Shown here one piece after another: positions 51,553-62,347 of a stretch of DNA of 64,000 nucleotides. The notes beneath the pieces are model-generated. The model had not been told where the DNA came from, did not search any database, and was given only the letters and a program-made list of their open reading frames with translations. This stretch comes from Novosphingobium sp. (GTDB taxonomy: Bacteria > Pseudomonadota > Alphaproteobacteria > Sphingomonadales > Sphingomonadaceae): NCBI RefSeq assembly GCF_020852455.1, contig NZ_JADZAT010000010.1, positions 1 to 64,000 of the forward strand, given 5' to 3'. The position numbers were made by a program, and so were the translations under genes. The first letter of the stretch is position 1; each line of letters begins with the position of its first letter.

Positions 51553-54132
51553 ATGAACCTCGAGAAATTCACCGACCGCGCAAAGGGTTTTCTGCAAAGC
51601 GCCCAGACCGTTGCCATCCGCATGAACCATCAGCGGATCACGCCCGAACACGTACTCAAGGCGCTGCTTGAAGACAGCGAGGGCATGGCTTCGGGGCTGA
51701 TCCAGCGCGCCGGTGGCAATCCGCAGCTGGTCGTCTCCAAGGTTGACGAGGCGCTGGCCAAAATCGCTGCGGTTACCGGCGGCGGCGCCCAGGCGACCCC
51801 GGGGCTCGATAACGATACCGTGCGGGTGCTCGACCAGGCCGAACAGCTCGCCGCCAAGGCGGGCGACAGCTATGTCTCGGTCCAGCGCATGCTTCAGGCG
51901 CTGGCGGTGGTGGCGACCAATCCTTCCGGGCAGGCGCTCAAGGCCGCCGGGGTCGATGTGAAGGCGCTGGAAAGCGCGATCCAGGAGCTGACCGGCGGAC
52001 GCACCGCCGACAATGCCAGCGCCGAAAATGCCTATGAGGCGATGAAGAAGTACGCCCGTGACCTGACGCAGGCCGCGCGCGATGGCAAGCTCGATCCGGT
52101 GATCGGCCGCGACGAGGAAATCCGCCGCACCGTGCAGATCCTGGCCCGGCGGACCAAGAACAACCCGGCGCTGATCGGGGAACCGGGCGTCGGCAAGACC
52201 GCGATCGCCGAGGGCCTCGCGCTGCGCATCGCCAATGGTGACGTGCCCGACAGCCTCAAGGACCGCCGCCTGATGAGCCTCGACATGGGGAGCTTGATCG
52301 CGGGCGCCAAATATCGCGGCGAATTCGAGGAACGGCTCAAGGCCGTGCTCGACGAGGTCAAGGGCGCCGAGGGCGAGATCATCCTGTTCATCGACGAGAT
52401 GCACACCCTGATCGGGGCCGGCAAATCGGAAGGCGCGATGGATGCCGGCAACCTGCTGAAGCCTGCGCTGGCGCGCGGCGAACTGCACTGCATCGGCGCG
52501 ACCACGCTCGACGAATACCAGAAGTACGTCGAAAAGGACCCGGCATTGCAGCGGCGGTTCCAGCCGGTCTTCGTGGGTGAGCCGACGGTCGAGGATTCGA
52601 TCTCGATCCTGCGCGGGTTGAAGGACCGCTACGAGCTGCACCACGGGGTGCGGATCACCGACCAGGCGATCGTCGCCGCCGCGACGCTGTCCAACCGCTA
52701 CATTTCCGACCGCTTCCTGCCTGACAAGGCGATCGACCTGATGGACGAGGCCGCCAGCCGAATCCGGATGGAAGTGGAGAGCAAGCCCGAGGAAATCGAG
52801 GTGCTCGACCGGCGGATCATCCAGCTCAAGATCGAGGAAATGGCGCTGGCCAAGGAGACCGACCAGGCCTCCAAGGATCGCCTCGCGGCGCTGCGCGAAG
52901 AGCTGGCCCAGCTGGAGGAACAGAGCGCCGCGCTGACCGTGCGCTGGCAGGGTGAGCGCGACAAGATCGCAGCCGAAGGCAAGATCAAGGAGCAGCTCGA
53001 CGCGGCGCGGGTCGAACTGGAACAGGCGCAGCGCAGCGGCGATCTCGCCAAGGCGGGCGAGCTGTCATACGGGACGATCCCCGCGCTCGAAAAGCAGCTG
53101 GCCGAGGCGCAGACGGTTTCCGAAAACGCGCTGCTGCGCGAGGAAGTGACCGCCGAGGACATCGCCGCCGTGGTCAGCCGCTGGACCGGCGTGCCGGTCG
53201 ACAAGATGATGGAGGGCGAGCGCGAGAAGCTGCTCAAGATGGAAGAGGTGATCGGCCAGCGGGTGATCGGCCAGCAGGATGCAGTGGTCGCCGTGTCCAA
53301 GGCCGTGCGCCGCGCCCGCGCCGGTCTGCAGGACCCCAACCGGCCGCTCGGCTCGTTCCTGTTCCTCGGCCCCACCGGCGTCGGCAAGACCGAACTGACC
53401 AAGGCGCTGGCCGGTTTCCTGTTCGACGACGACACCGCGATGGTCCGGATCGACATGTCGGAATTCATGGAGAAGCATTCGGTCGCCCGGCTGATCGGCG
53501 CGCCTCCGGGCTATGTCGGCTATGAAGAAGGCGGGGTGCTGACCGAAGCCGTGCGCCGCCGACCGTATCAGGTGGTGCTGTTCGACGAGGTCGAAAAGGC
53601 GCACTCCGACGTATTCAATGTGCTGCTGCAGGTGCTCGACGATGGCCGGCTGACCGACGGGCAGGGCCGCGTGGTCGATTTCACCAACACGCTGATCATC
53701 CTGACCAGCAATCTTGGCAGTCAGTACCTTGCCAATCTGGAAGACGGGCAAGACGTTGAAAGCGTCGAGCCGCAGGTGATGGAAGTGGTGCGCGGGCATT
53801 TCCGCCCCGAATTCCTCAACCGGCTGGATGAGATCATCCTGTTCCACCGGCTGGGCCTGGAACACATGGCGCCGATCGTCGAGATCCAGGTCGGCCGGGT
53901 GGGCAAGCTGCTCAAGGATCGCAAGATCGTGCTCGACCTGACAGATGCCGCCAAGCGCTGGCTGGGCCGGGTCGGCTATGATCCGGTCTATGGCGCGCGG
54001 CCCCTGAAGCGGGCGGTGCAGCGTTACCTGCAGGATCCGCTGGCCGAAAAGCTGCTGGGCGGAGAGATCCCCGACGGCAGCACGGTCAGGATCGACGAGG
54101 GTGATGGCGCGCTGACGATGGTGGTTGCCTAG
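51553..54132 (+). CDS. clpB: ATP-dependent disaggregase ClpB
   Basis: The 859-residue protein has an N-domain, a first ATPase domain with Walker [14 protein letters not shown], a coiled-coil middle domain ([20 protein letters not shown] onward) and a second ATPase domain with [15 protein letters not shown]. It rescues aggregated proteins with DnaK. It is divergent from the acylase gene. It overlaps the convergent GST gene by 4 bp and is a probable RpoH target. Confidence 0.97.
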   Translation: MNLEKFTDRAKGFLQSAQTVAIRMNHQRITPEHVLKALLEDSEGMASGLIQRAGGNPQLVVSKVDEALAKIAAVTGGGAQATPGLDNDTVRVLDQAEQLAAKAGDSYVSVQRMLQALAVVATNPSGQALKAAGVDVKALESAIQELTGGRTADNASAENAYEAMKKYARDLTQAARDGKLDPVIGRDEEIRRTVQILARRTKNNPALIGEPGVGKTAIAEGLALRIANGDVPDSLKDRRLMSLDMGSLIAGAKYRGEFEERLKAVLDEVKGAEGEIILFIDEMHTLIGAGKSEGAMDAGNLLKPALARGELHCIGATTLDEYQKYVEKDPALQRRFQPVFVGEPTVEDSISILRGLKDRYELHHGVRITDQAIVAAATLSNRYISDRFLPDKAIDLMDEAASRIRMEVESKPEEIEVLDRRIIQLKIEEMALAKETDQASKDRLAALREELAQLEEQSAALTVRWQGERDKIAAEGKIKEQLDAARVELEQAQRSGDLAKAGELSYGTIPALEKQLAEAQTVSENALLREEVTAEDIAAVVSRWTGVPVDKMMEGEREKLLKMEEVIGQRVIGQQDAVVAVSKAVRRARAGLQDPNRPLGSFLFLGPTGVGKTELTKALAGFLFDDDTAMVRIDMSEFMEKHSVARLIGAPPGYVGYEEGGVLTEAVRRRPYQVVLFDEVEKAHSDVFNVLLQVLDDGRLTDGQGRVVDFTNTLIILTSNLGSQYLANLEDGQDVESVEPQVMEVVRGHFRPEFLNRLDEIILFHRLGLEHMAPIVEIQVGRVGKLLKDRKIVLDLTDAAKRWLGRVGYDPVYGARPLKRAVQRYLQDPLAEKLLGGEIPDGSTVRIDEGDGALTMVVA

Positions 54133-54755
54133 CTCGGCGGAATGAACGGCTGGCACACCGCCTGAAACGCCGGCAGCGCCTCGGCCCGGGCCGAGTGGGC
54201 AGCCAGTGCGGGATAGTCGGCCAGCCGGACCAGATGGGCATAGGCCTCGGACAGAAACCGCGCAACGCAGGCCACGGCGATGTCGTCGTGCCCGGGTCCT
54301 GATCCGTGCCACCATTCGCCCTGGCGGACTGCACATTCGGCCTCGATCGCGGCAAGCCCGTCGCGGACCTGCGCTTCGCTGCGAGTCATGAAGGCCGCGT
54401 CGAGCGACGGGCTGAACAGCCGCGCATAGAAGAAGCTGACCGCCTTGTCGGCGGTACCGGTGGCCAGCGCGATACGGCGCAGGCTGGCGCGGCGATTCAG
54501 GCCGGATGCGGCGATCAACGCGCGTTCGCGGCCGTGCGCTTCGTCCAGGTGATCGAGGATCGCCGCGCTGTCGATCAGTGCCTCACCATTGCCGAGGACC
54601 AGGGTAGGCACCCGGCGCAGCGGGTTCTGGTGCACGAACCTCTCCCAATCGCCGAAGGTCGACCAGGGCAGATGTTCGAACGGCATTCCGTAAAGCGTCA
54701 GGGCGATGCCGACACGGCGGACGAAGGGGCTGTCGTACTGGCCGATCAGTTGCAT
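54129..54755 (-). CDS. glutathione S-transferase family protein
   Basis: The 208-residue protein has a thioredoxin-fold N-domain ([23 protein letters not shown], then [21 protein letters not shown] with the cis-Pro and the Asp-Ser motif) and an all-helical C-domain. The catalytic residue may be the Ser of DSPFVRR. The true ATG is at 54755 because the extension upstream has no homology. The substrate is unknown. Confidence 0.87.
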   Translation of the reverse strand: MQLIGQYDSPFVRRVGIALTLYGMPFEHLPWSTFGDWERFVHQNPLRRVPTLVLGNGEALIDSAAILDHLDEAHGRERALIAASGLNRRASLRRIALATGTADKAVSFFYARLFSPSLDAAFMTRSEAQVRDGLAAIEAECAVRQGEWWHGSGPGHDDIAVACVARFLSEAYAHLVRLADYPALAAHSARAEALPAFQAVCQPFIPPS

Positions 54756-54768
54756 TGCGGGCTCCGGG

Positions 54769-55761
54769 TCAGAAGGGACGGCCGGGCGGGCCCGACAGAT
54801 CAAGCGGCACTTGCCGGATCCAGCGCGAGAGCAGCAGCTTGCGGCCGCTGGTCACAGGGTTGCCGGCGTGCCAGGCCAGTGGCTCTGGCTGCCCCTGGGC
54901 GTCGACATTGCGGAAATGGAATGCCTCGCCGAGTGCCCCGCGCAGCTCCAGCCCGAGCTTAGGAAAGCTGGTCGCGCCGCCTTCGAACTGGGTGGTGAGT
55001 GTCACCAGAAAGGTATCGGTGCGCTGGTTGTGTCCCGCTGGCAGGGCATCGCTGTGCAGCTTGTAGTGCTCGCCAGGGTGATAACTCAGCACCTGCATCG
55101 GTTCGCCCTGCGCATAGTCGGTTGCGGTCGCCCGGGCGATCCGGCGGTTCAGCGCATGAAGGACCGGGTCCTCTTCGACCAGCGCGAACGAGGCCGTGCC
55201 CGATTGGCGCACCGGGTCGCGGATGAATTGACCGGTCTGGGGATGGACCACAACCGCAGGCTGGATTGCCGGCAATGCGAGGTCCGCCACATAGCGGCAC
55301 TCCTCGACGGTCATGAACTGCGGGCAACGCCGGATCAGCGGTTCCGCGCTGGCGGTTTCGAACGGGGGCAAGGATAGCGGATCACCGGCTTCGTCGATCG
55401 CCATTGCATCGATCAGTGCAATCTGGCGTGATGCCATTTGGTCGCGCGTGGCGCGCTGGCGAAGCAGGCCTAGCGCGGCTTGCCACTGCCTGGGGGACGT
55501 GCCGCCAGCACCGCTGGCCATCAGCGCGATCTGGACCGGGCGGGCGGCATCGAGGCCCAGGTCGGCGGCGCGACCATAAAGGTCACGCGCGGCGGCCAAG
55601 TCCCGGCGGATCAGCTGACCGCTCATTCGCCAATCGGCAAGCTCTGCCGCTGCGCGTGCGTGTCCGGCATTGCTGGCTTCGGCCAGCAGGCGGTAGGCCC
55701 CGGCGAGGTCACGGCGCTGAAGCAGGGCCGACGCTTGAGCGAGGGGATCGGGTGCAGACAT
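54769..55761 (-). CDS. 2-oxoglutarate/Fe(II) oxygenase (prolyl 4-hydroxylase-like) with Sel1-type repeats
   Basis: The 330-residue protein opens with short TPR/Sel1-like helical repeats (QASALLQRRDLAGAYRLLAEAS, then RAAAELADWRMSGQLIRRD). A hydroxylase domain follows with the HxD pair in YKLHSDAL, a distal His in LAWHAGNP and the 2-oxoglutarate-binding Lys/Arg of SGRKLLLSRWIR. It may hydroxylate proline in a target protein. It begins directly after the receptor's terminator and ends 13 bp from the GST start, so the two form an operon. Confidence 0.87.
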   Translation of the reverse strand: MSAPDPLAQASALLQRRDLAGAYRLLAEASNAGHARAAAELADWRMSGQLIRRDLAAARDLYGRAADLGLDAARPVQIALMASGAGGTSPRQWQAALGLLRQRATRDQMASRQIALIDAMAIDEAGDPLSLPPFETASAEPLIRRCPQFMTVEECRYVADLALPAIQPAVVVHPQTGQFIRDPVRQSGTASFALVEEDPVLHALNRRIARATATDYAQGEPMQVLSYHPGEHYKLHSDALPAGHNQRTDTFLVTLTTQFEGGATSFPKLGLELRGALGEAFHFRNVDAQGQPEPLAWHAGNPVTSGRKLLLSRWIRQVPLDLSGPPGRPF

Positions 55762-55780
55762 CGTCTGCGATGCTAGCAAC

Positions 55781-55812
55781 AAAAAAAGAGGGCCGGAACT
55801 GTGTTCCGGCCC
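55781..55812 (-). terminator. Rho-independent terminator of the TonB receptor gene
   Basis: GGGCCGGAAC and GTTCCGGCCC form a 10-bp stem with a 3-nt loop; on the minus strand a run of seven T follows (A-run 55781-55787). Confidence 0.88.
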
Positions 55813-55837
55813 CCCTTGTTCAGGAAACTGCGTGCGA

Positions 55838-58800
55838 TCAGAACCGCGCGCGGACACCCGAGTAGAAGTTGCGGCCGCGATAATCATAGATCGCGCTGCC
55901 GACACCCGTGGCGGTCGAGCCGAGCGGCGGGTGCTTGTCGAACACGTTGTTGATGCCGAAGAAGAACAGCAGGTTCTTGCCGATACCACCTTCCGGTACG
56001 TTAAATTCGAACCGGATGTCGTGGTAGAACACCTTCGGGAACTCGTGGGTGTCCGAAAGATCCGAGTTGAACGGCGGGCAAGCCGTGCTTCCCGGCGGGT
56101 TACAGGCCCCGGGGGCGACGTTGAAGTCTTCCCAGGCGTTGATGACCATCGGCCCGATGTACCGCACGCGATAGCCCAGGGTGAACCGGCCCAGTTGCAG
56201 GTCGGTATCCCAACGCCATTCGTCCTTCGGATCGCCCAGTTCGCCCAGAATCGGGTTTTCCAGCGTCGGGAAGGTTGCGTTCTGGTAGTTGCTGATCTTC
56301 AGGTTGTGGGTCCAGATCAGGTTGGTCGACAGCTTCACCTTTTCGGAGAAGGTCTTGCGATAGGTGATCTGGGTATCGACGCCCCGACGCACGCGAGCCG
56401 CGTAGTTGAGCGGAGCGTTGATCAGCGAGTTGCCCAGCAGCTGACCGGGCTGTTCGCCAAGCGTACCCACGCCAGGCCCACGCCAGCGCGAGAACTGGGC
56501 GCAGAACACGTTTGCCAGGGTCGGCTGATCGTAGCAGGCATTGACGATGCCCTGCGCGCCAACCGAGGCGATGATGTTGTTCACCTTGATGTCGTAGTAG
56601 TCGACGGTCAGCGACAGGCCCGGAACGAACTTGGGTTCGAACACCAGGCCGAAGGTCCACGAGCTGGACTTTTCAGCTTGCAGGTTGGGGTTCGAACCGC
56701 TGACGATCGGCAGCGAATAGGCGATGTCGGGCAGGCCCGCCAGCAGCCCACCAAGATCCGCGGCGCAGTTCGCGGCGCGGGTCGACGAACCGCTGTTGAT
56801 CGCCGTGGCGCGGCACGGATCCGAGAAGCCCGGAGCAAAGTTCGGAACCAGCGGGAATGCGGTTTCCGAGACGTTCGGAGCACGCACCGCGCGGGCGTAG
56901 TTGCCGCGGAACATCAGGCCATCGACCGGAGCCCACTGGGCGCCGCCGTTGTAAGCCCAGACCGTGCCGGTGCCGCCCTGATACTTCGCCACACGAGCCG
57001 CACCGCTGAGGGTCAGTTCGTGGAAGAAGGGCATGTCGGCCAGCAGCGGGATCAGGACTTCGCCATAGGCTTCCTTCACTTCGAACGGATCCGGAGCAAA
57101 GGTCGGGATCACGACGGCGTTGGTGTAACCACCGACCGTGCGCGGATCCTGTTCATAGAACGCCTTTTCACGGCGATATTCGCCGCCAATCGCGAACTTG
57201 ATCGGGCCGCCCGGCAGCTCGATCAGGCCGCTGGTGTCGCCGCCCAGCGAGGCCGAGACGACCAGCTGATCAAGGCTGGCGGTGTGTGAGGCGTTGACGC
57301 CGAAATAGGCAGCGGCGGCGGCATTGCCGACACCGGCACCGAACGGATTGTAGGGTACGCAAGCCGAGATATCGGCAGCCAGACGGGCATTGAGCGCCGC
57401 AATCTGGGTGGCCGAAAGGTCACCGCGCTGCAGGATCAGCGCCGAAGCCGGATCGAACTTGGCGCGGCATTCGATCTGGTTGGTCAGCGGGTTGATGCCC
57501 GAATCGATCGACAGCATGAAGCGCTGGCGATCAACATAGCCGCTCTGGATCGTGGTTTCCTTGAACTTGCCGTAGTTCAACGAAATTTCATAGTTCCAGT
57601 CGTCGTTGAACGTGCCGCGCAGGCCGCCGACGATGCGATAGGTGTCGCGTTCGAAGTGTTCGTCGCGGATACCCACGTCGAGGAACTGCTTGGCGAACAC
57701 ATAGCGATAGGTGCCGGCACCGATCTGGGCGACCTGGCCCGCGGTCAGGTTGCCCGCACCACACACTGCGGTCAGGCTGGGGTTACAGCCCGAAGCGATG
57801 ATTGCGTTGGACAGCGTGGCGCGGTCAGTCGCCGACATGAACGGGTTGTCGATCCGCAGGCGTTCACGGAAGTCGAACTGGGTCCCGGTGCCCTGGGTGA
57901 ACGAAGGCGCAGCGGCCGAACCCTGAGCAATGACGCGGTTCCACTTGGCTTCGAGGAACACTTCGGCCGCATCGCTGAACTGATAGTGCGCCAGCATGTT
58001 GAAGTTGACGCGATCATAGCGCGGGATAACCGAGAGCAGTTCGGTTTCACGGCCGGTCTGACCATTGCCGCCAAGGATTACCGAGTTGATGCCGGTGCCC
58101 ATGCGGGTGCCGGTCTGCTCGACCATGTTGCCGGTATCCGTGAAGATGTAGGTGCAGCTCATCGCATTGCCGCCAACGCTGGTCGGAGCGCCGTTGGTTG
58201 CGACCAGAGCGCGACCGCAAGTCGCAACCGAGTTGCGCTGGTTGATCGGGATCAGACCATAGCGGTGGATCGTGCTGCTGCGAATGTCGCGCATGAAGGC
58301 AGTGTCGGCCCAGCCGTCGCTGCCCTGGGTCAGGCCACCGGTGTCGAGGTCAACGGTGACAAAAGCGTCGTTGCTCTTCAGCCAGTCAATCTGCGAAGCG
58401 AAGACGCGATCCTGGTGCGAATATTCGCCGTGCAGGGTGATGTTGCCGCGGCCGTCGGCGAAGTTCTTGCCGTACATCGCCGAAGCATAATAGCCGGCGC
58501 CCCAGCCGCCTTCCATCACGCCAGCGCTGGCGCGCATCTGCAGCCCGCTGTAGTTGCGGCGCAGCACGAAGTTGACCACCCCGGCGATCGCGTCCGAACC
58601 GTAAACCGCCGAGTTACCGCCGGTGACGATATCGACGCGGTCGATCAGGTCGTTCGGGACCGAGTTGATGTCGGGCGAGACGGCGTTGTTAAGGATGTCG
58701 GCCGGCACGTGACGGCGGCCATTGACCAGCACCAGGGTACGCGAAGTGCCCAGGCCGCGAAGGTCAAGCAGGTTGAGACCGGCGATACCGATGCCCAGAC

Positions 58801-59146
58801 CCGGGTTCTGCTGCGAGAAGGTGCTGCGCAGCTGCGGCAGTTCGTTCAGCGTATCGCCAATGTTGGTCTGGCCTTCGCTGGTGAACTCCTGGCCGCCGAT
58901 CGAGGTGATCGGCACGGCCGAAGTCAGGTTCGGACGGGCGATACGCGAACCGGTGACGACCAGATCGGTCTTCTTCTCCTGGGTGTCGCACGTGCCGTCG
59001 GCGTTCTCGTCAACACACTCAGCCGAATCGGCCGGAGCGGCGTCCTGCGCCAGGGCGGCGCCCGGCATGCCGACCAGCGCGGCGACAAAGACGGCGCTCT
59101 GCAGGCAAGTTGCGCCCGAAAGTGCGGATTTGCGGAAAAACTTCAT
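55838..59146 (-). CDS. TonB-dependent receptor, large
   Basis: The 1102-residue protein has a signal peptide (LVGMPGAALAQ), a short acidic segment with two Cys and an EF-hand-like loop (DENADGTCD), and a plug domain from about 60 (DLVVTGSRIARPNL). The plug includes LRGLGTSRTLVLVNGRRHV and YGSDAIAGVVNFVLRR. A 22-strand barrel ends in Phe (GVRARF). Transport is energised by TonB; the substrate is unknown. The next genes on the other strand encode acyl-CoA metabolism, so uptake of a fatty or aromatic acid precursor is possible. Confidence 0.93.
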   Translation of the reverse strand: MKFFRKSALSGATCLQSAVFVAALVGMPGAALAQDAAPADSAECVDENADGTCDTQEKKTDLVVTGSRIARPNLTSAVPITSIGGQEFTSEGQTNIGDTLNELPQLRSTFSQQNPGLGIGIAGLNLLDLRGLGTSRTLVLVNGRRHVPADILNNAVSPDINSVPNDLIDRVDIVTGGNSAVYGSDAIAGVVNFVLRRNYSGLQMRASAGVMEGGWGAGYYASAMYGKNFADGRGNITLHGEYSHQDRVFASQIDWLKSNDAFVTVDLDTGGLTQGSDGWADTAFMRDIRSSTIHRYGLIPINQRNSVATCGRALVATNGAPTSVGGNAMSCTYIFTDTGNMVEQTGTRMGTGINSVILGGNGQTGRETELLSVIPRYDRVNFNMLAHYQFSDAAEVFLEAKWNRVIAQGSAAAPSFTQGTGTQFDFRERLRIDNPFMSATDRATLSNAIIASGCNPSLTAVCGAGNLTAGQVAQIGAGTYRYVFAKQFLDVGIRDEHFERDTYRIVGGLRGTFNDDWNYEISLNYGKFKETTIQSGYVDRQRFMLSIDSGINPLTNQIECRAKFDPASALILQRGDLSATQIAALNARLAADISACVPYNPFGAGVGNAAAAAYFGVNASHTASLDQLVVSASLGGDTSGLIELPGGPIKFAIGGEYRREKAFYEQDPRTVGGYTNAVVIPTFAPDPFEVKEAYGEVLIPLLADMPFFHELTLSGAARVAKYQGGTGTVWAYNGGAQWAPVDGLMFRGNYARAVRAPNVSETAFPLVPNFAPGFSDPCRATAINSGSSTRAANCAADLGGLLAGLPDIAYSLPIVSGSNPNLQAEKSSSWTFGLVFEPKFVPGLSLTVDYYDIKVNNIIASVGAQGIVNACYDQPTLANVFCAQFSRWRGPGVGTLGEQPGQLLGNSLINAPLNYAARVRRGVDTQITYRKTFSEKVKLSTNLIWTHNLKISNYQNATFPTLENPILGELGDPKDEWRWDTDLQLGRFTLGYRVRYIGPMVINAWEDFNVAPGACNPPGSTACPPFNSDLSDTHEFPKVFYHDIRFEFNVPEGGIGKNLLFFFGINNVFDKHPPLGSTATGVGSAIYDYRGRNFYSGVRARF

Positions 59147-59392
59147 GTTTCAAGCCCCTTGGTCCCAATCCCGCCGATCAGCGGGAGAGTTTTGGAAAGG
59201 CGGCGCCTGAACAGACAGAACCTCTGCCAGCATCAAACGCCGTCAGGCTCTGCACGCAGAGCCGGATCGTGCCTCCCTGAAATAACTGGAACCTGCTGGC
59301 AATCGTCCAGCCCGGTCCTGCGACATTTCCTGCAAGCTTGTTGTCTATTTGCCACAGCTTGACCCCACAGCTTGACCTGAGCCGGGCGGCGC

Positions 59393-59410
59393 TTTAATCG
59401 ATCGGTTAAA
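59393..59410. promoter_or_regulatory. candidate TetR operator upstream of the thiolase operon
   Basis: TTTAATCGATCGGTTAAA is an 18-bp palindrome with one mismatched pair, 25 bp before the thiolase ATG. The operon encodes a TetR regulator (62344-62982). Confidence 0.55.
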
Positions 59411-59434
59411 CATCCAGCAGAGGACTCGCGGAAA

Positions 59435-60607
59435 ATGGCTACAGCCTATATTGTCGATGCAGTACGGACCGCCGGCGGGCGGCGTGGTGGGCGCCTGGCG
59501 GGCGTGCACCCGGTGGATCTGGCTGCGGCCAGCCTCGATGCAATCGTTGCGCGCAGCGGGATCGATCCCAATGCGGTTGATGACGTGATCATGGGCTGCG
59601 TTACGCAGGCCGGCCAGCAGGCCGGACAAGTCGGGCGTAACGCGGTGCTGGCCAGCAAGTTGCTGCCGGAATCGACCCCGGCAGTCTCGATCGACCGGCA
59701 GTGCGGTTCGTCGCAGCAAGCGGTCCAGTTCGCTGCCCAGGCGGTGATGAGCGGTGTGCAGGATGTCGTGATCGCGGCCGGGATCGAAAGCATGACCCGC
59801 GTGCCAATGGGCACCAGCGCGATGTTCCACATGAAGGAAGGGCTGGGCCACTACAAGTCGCCGGGTCTGGAAGCCAAGTATCCCGGTGTGATGTGGTCGC
59901 AGTTCATGGGCGCGGAAATGATCGTCAAGAAGCACGGCTTCACCAAGGACGATCTCGACCGGTTCGCGCTGTCGAGCCACCAGAAGGCGATCGCCGCAAC
60001 CAATTCCGGGGCCTTTGCGAACGAAATTGTCCCGATCGAGATCGAAACCCCCGAAGGTGCCGGGGTGCACACCCAGGACGAAGGCATCCGCTTTGATGCC
60101 ACGATGGAAAGCATCGCCGGGGTCAAGCTGCTGCAGGAAGGCGGGACGCTGACCGCAGCCACCTCGAGCCAGATCTGCGACGGTTCGTCGGCTGCGCTCG
60201 TGGTCTCCGAAGAAGCGCTCAAGCGCTACAACCTCACCCCGCTGGCCCGGATTCATACCCTGACCGTGACTGCCGGCGATCCGGTGATCATGCTGGAAGA
60301 GCCGCTGTTCGCCACCGACAAGGCGCTGGCCCGCGCAGGAATGAAGATCGGTGATATCGACCTTTACGAAGTGAACGAGGCCTTTGCCTCGGTGCCGCTG
60401 GCCTGGCTCAAGCACACCGGGGCCGATCCGGAAAAGCTCAACGTCAATGGCGGGGCCATTGCGCTGGGCCACCCGCTTGGGGCATCGGGGACCAAGCTGA
60501 TGTCCACGCTGCTGCATGCGCTCAAGGCGCGGGGCGGCAAGTATGGCCTGCAGACCATGTGCGAAGGCGGCGGTGTCGCCAACGTCACTATTGTTGAGAT
60601 TGTCTGA
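59435..60607 (+). CDS. acetyl-CoA acyltransferase (thiolase)
   Basis: The 390-residue thiolase has active-site Cys in SIDRQCGSSQQAV, His in GGAIALGHPLGASGTK and Cys in TMCEGGGVANVTI. A degradative beta-ketothiolase role is likely. AGAGGA precedes the ATG. It begins an operon that continues with an SDR, a crotonase and a TetR regulator, a set that matches steps of beta-oxidation or of a related ring-cleavage pathway. Confidence 0.93.
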   Translation: MATAYIVDAVRTAGGRRGGRLAGVHPVDLAAASLDAIVARSGIDPNAVDDVIMGCVTQAGQQAGQVGRNAVLASKLLPESTPAVSIDRQCGSSQQAVQFAAQAVMSGVQDVVIAAGIESMTRVPMGTSAMFHMKEGLGHYKSPGLEAKYPGVMWSQFMGAEMIVKKHGFTKDDLDRFALSSHQKAIAATNSGAFANEIVPIEIETPEGAGVHTQDEGIRFDATMESIAGVKLLQEGGTLTAATSSQICDGSSAALVVSEEALKRYNLTPLARIHTLTVTAGDPVIMLEEPLFATDKALARAGMKIGDIDLYEVNEAFASVPLAWLKHTGADPEKLNVNGGAIALGHPLGASGTKLMSTLLHALKARGGKYGLQTMCEGGGVANVTIVEIV

Positions 60608-60661
60608 GCCGAGCTCAACCCGGTAGTAGAAATGTGCTGATTCCAAACGGAGATATCTGAA

Positions 60662-61444
60662 ATGAAACTCGACAACACCGTTGCCGCAGTGGTTACCGGC
60701 GGGGCTTCGGGCCTTGGTGCCGCTACCGCCCGCGCGCTCGCCGCCAAGGGCGTGAAGGTCGCCATCTTCGACCTCCAGGCCGAAAAGGGCGAAGCGCTCG
60801 CCGCCGAAATCGGCGGGATCTTCTGCGAAGTGAACGTGACCAGCGATGAAAGCGTCGCCGCCGGGTTTGCCAAGGCTCGCGAAGCGCACGGGCAGGAACG
60901 CGTGCTGGTCAACTGCGCCGGCACCGGCGCGGCGATGAAGACCGCCAGCCGTTCGAAGGAAGACGGTTCGATCAAGTTCTACCCGCCCAGCGCCTTCGAC
61001 TGGCTGATCCAGATCAACCTGGTCGGCACCTTCCGCTGCATCGCCATGTCGGCGGCCGGCATGATGACGCTTGATCCGCAGGAAGACGGTGATCGCGGCG
61101 CGATCGTCAACACCGCTTCGGTTGCGGCCGAAGACGGCCAGATCGGCCAGGTCGCCTATTCGGCATCGAAGGCCGGTGTGGTCGGCATGACCCTGCCGAT
61201 CGCGCGCGATCTGTCGAGCGAGAACATCCGCGTCAACACGATCCTGCCGGGCATCTTCAACACCCCGCTGCTGGCCGCCGCGCCGCAGCCGGTGAAGGAT
61301 GCGCTGGGCGCATCGGTGCCGTTCCCCAAGCGACTGGGCGATCCCGCCGAATATGCCAATCTTGCCATGACCATGATCGAGAACGGCTATTTCAATGGCG
61401 AGGACGTTCGCCTGGATGGTGCCATCCGTATGGCACCTCGTTGA
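60662..61444 (+). CDS. SDR, 3-hydroxyacyl-CoA dehydrogenase type-2-like
   Basis: The 260-residue SDR has TGGASGLG, NCAGTGAA, catalytic Ser in NTASVAAEDGQIGQVAYSAS and YSASK, plus RVNTILPGIFNTPLL, the pattern of HSD10-type 3-hydroxyacyl-CoA dehydrogenases. GGAGAT precedes the ATG. It would oxidise the product of the neighbouring hydratase and feed the thiolase. Confidence 0.87.
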   Translation: MKLDNTVAAVVTGGASGLGAATARALAAKGVKVAIFDLQAEKGEALAAEIGGIFCEVNVTSDESVAAGFAKAREAHGQERVLVNCAGTGAAMKTASRSKEDGSIKFYPPSAFDWLIQINLVGTFRCIAMSAAGMMTLDPQEDGDRGAIVNTASVAAEDGQIGQVAYSASKAGVVGMTLPIARDLSSENIRVNTILPGIFNTPLLAAAPQPVKDALGASVPFPKRLGDPAEYANLAMTMIENGYFNGEDVRLDGAIRMAPR

Positions 61445-61474
61445 TCCAACAATTGCCGGCCGGGAGAGATAAGC

Positions 61475-62347
61475 ATGGGATATTCGCAGATTGACCTTCA
61501 CATTGCGGAGGGCATCGCCACGCTGACGCTCAACCGGCCGGACAAGATGAATGCCTTTACCGGCACGATGATGAACGAGATCATCGATGCCATGGACCGA
61601 ACCGATGCTGACGATTCGGTCCGCGCGGTGATCTTTACCGGGGCGGGCGAGCGGGCTTTTTGCGCGGGGGCCGATCTGACACCCGACGATGGCCGGGCAG
61701 TCTTCTCCAATTCGGAACCGGTTGAGGATCTGTCCGATCCGCGTGTGCGCGATGGCGGTGGCTTGCTGACCTTGCGGCTTTACCAGTCGAAGAAGCCGCT
61801 GATCTCGGCCTGCAACGGCGCGGCGGTGGGCGTGGGCGTGACTATGCAGCTGCCGATGGATATCCGTCTGGCCAGCGACAATGCGCGCTATGGCTTTGTC
61901 TTCGCGCGGCGCGGGATCGTGCCCGAAGCCTGCTCCAGCTGGTTCCTGCCCAAGATCGTCGGGATCAACCAGGCGCTGGAATGGTGCATGACCGGTCGGA
62001 TCTTTGGCGCTGAAGAGGCGCTCAAGGCCGGACTGGTGCGATCGGTCCACCCCCAGGGCGAACTGATCGACGCCGCGCGCGGCCTGGCGCGCGAGATTGC
62101 CGAAAATACCTCGGCCATATCGGTGGCGATGACCCGCGCGATGCTGTGGCGGATTCCATCGGGCGATCACCCGATGGAAGCGCACAAGGTTGATAGCCGG
62201 GCAATCTACCGCCTGTCGAAGGGCGCCGATGCAAAAGAAGGTGTGCAAAGCTTCCTTGAGAAGCGCGCGCCTGACTTTCCCCTACGGGTTTCAAGCGATA
62301 TGCCCGATTTCTACCCGTGGTGGGGAGGGGAGCCGCCTTACAAATGA
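61475..62347 (+). CDS. enoyl-CoA hydratase/isomerase family protein
   Basis: The 290-residue crotonase-fold protein has the oxyanion motifs GAGERAFCAGADLTPDD and ISACNGAAVGVGVTMQLP, and the central Glu region RRGIVPEACSSWFLPK. GGGAGAG precedes the ATG. With the SDR and thiolase it supplies the hydration, oxidation and thiolysis steps; no acyl-CoA dehydrogenase is in the window. Confidence 0.9.
   Translation: MGYSQIDLHIAEGIATLTLNRPDKMNAFTGTMMNEIIDAMDRTDADDSVRAVIFTGAGERAFCAGADLTPDDGRAVFSNSEPVEDLSDPRVRDGGGLLTLRLYQSKKPLISACNGAAVGVGVTMQLPMDIRLASDNARYGFVFARRGIVPEACSSWFLPKIVGINQALEWCMTGRIFGAEEALKAGLVRSVHPQGELIDAARGLAREIAENTSAISVAMTRAMLWRIPSGDHPMEAHKVDSRAIYRLSKGADAKEGVQSFLEKRAPDFPLRVSSDMPDFYPWWGGEPPYK

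Noticed and set aside
51436..52644. Extension of the acylase ORF into clpB
   Set aside because: It is antisense to the ClpB N-terminal half; the acylase membrane segment starts at 51435.
57656..62248. Two very long ORFs opposite the TonB receptor and the thiolase operon (568 and 967 residues)
   Set aside because: Both lack motifs and are explained by codon bias on the coding strand.
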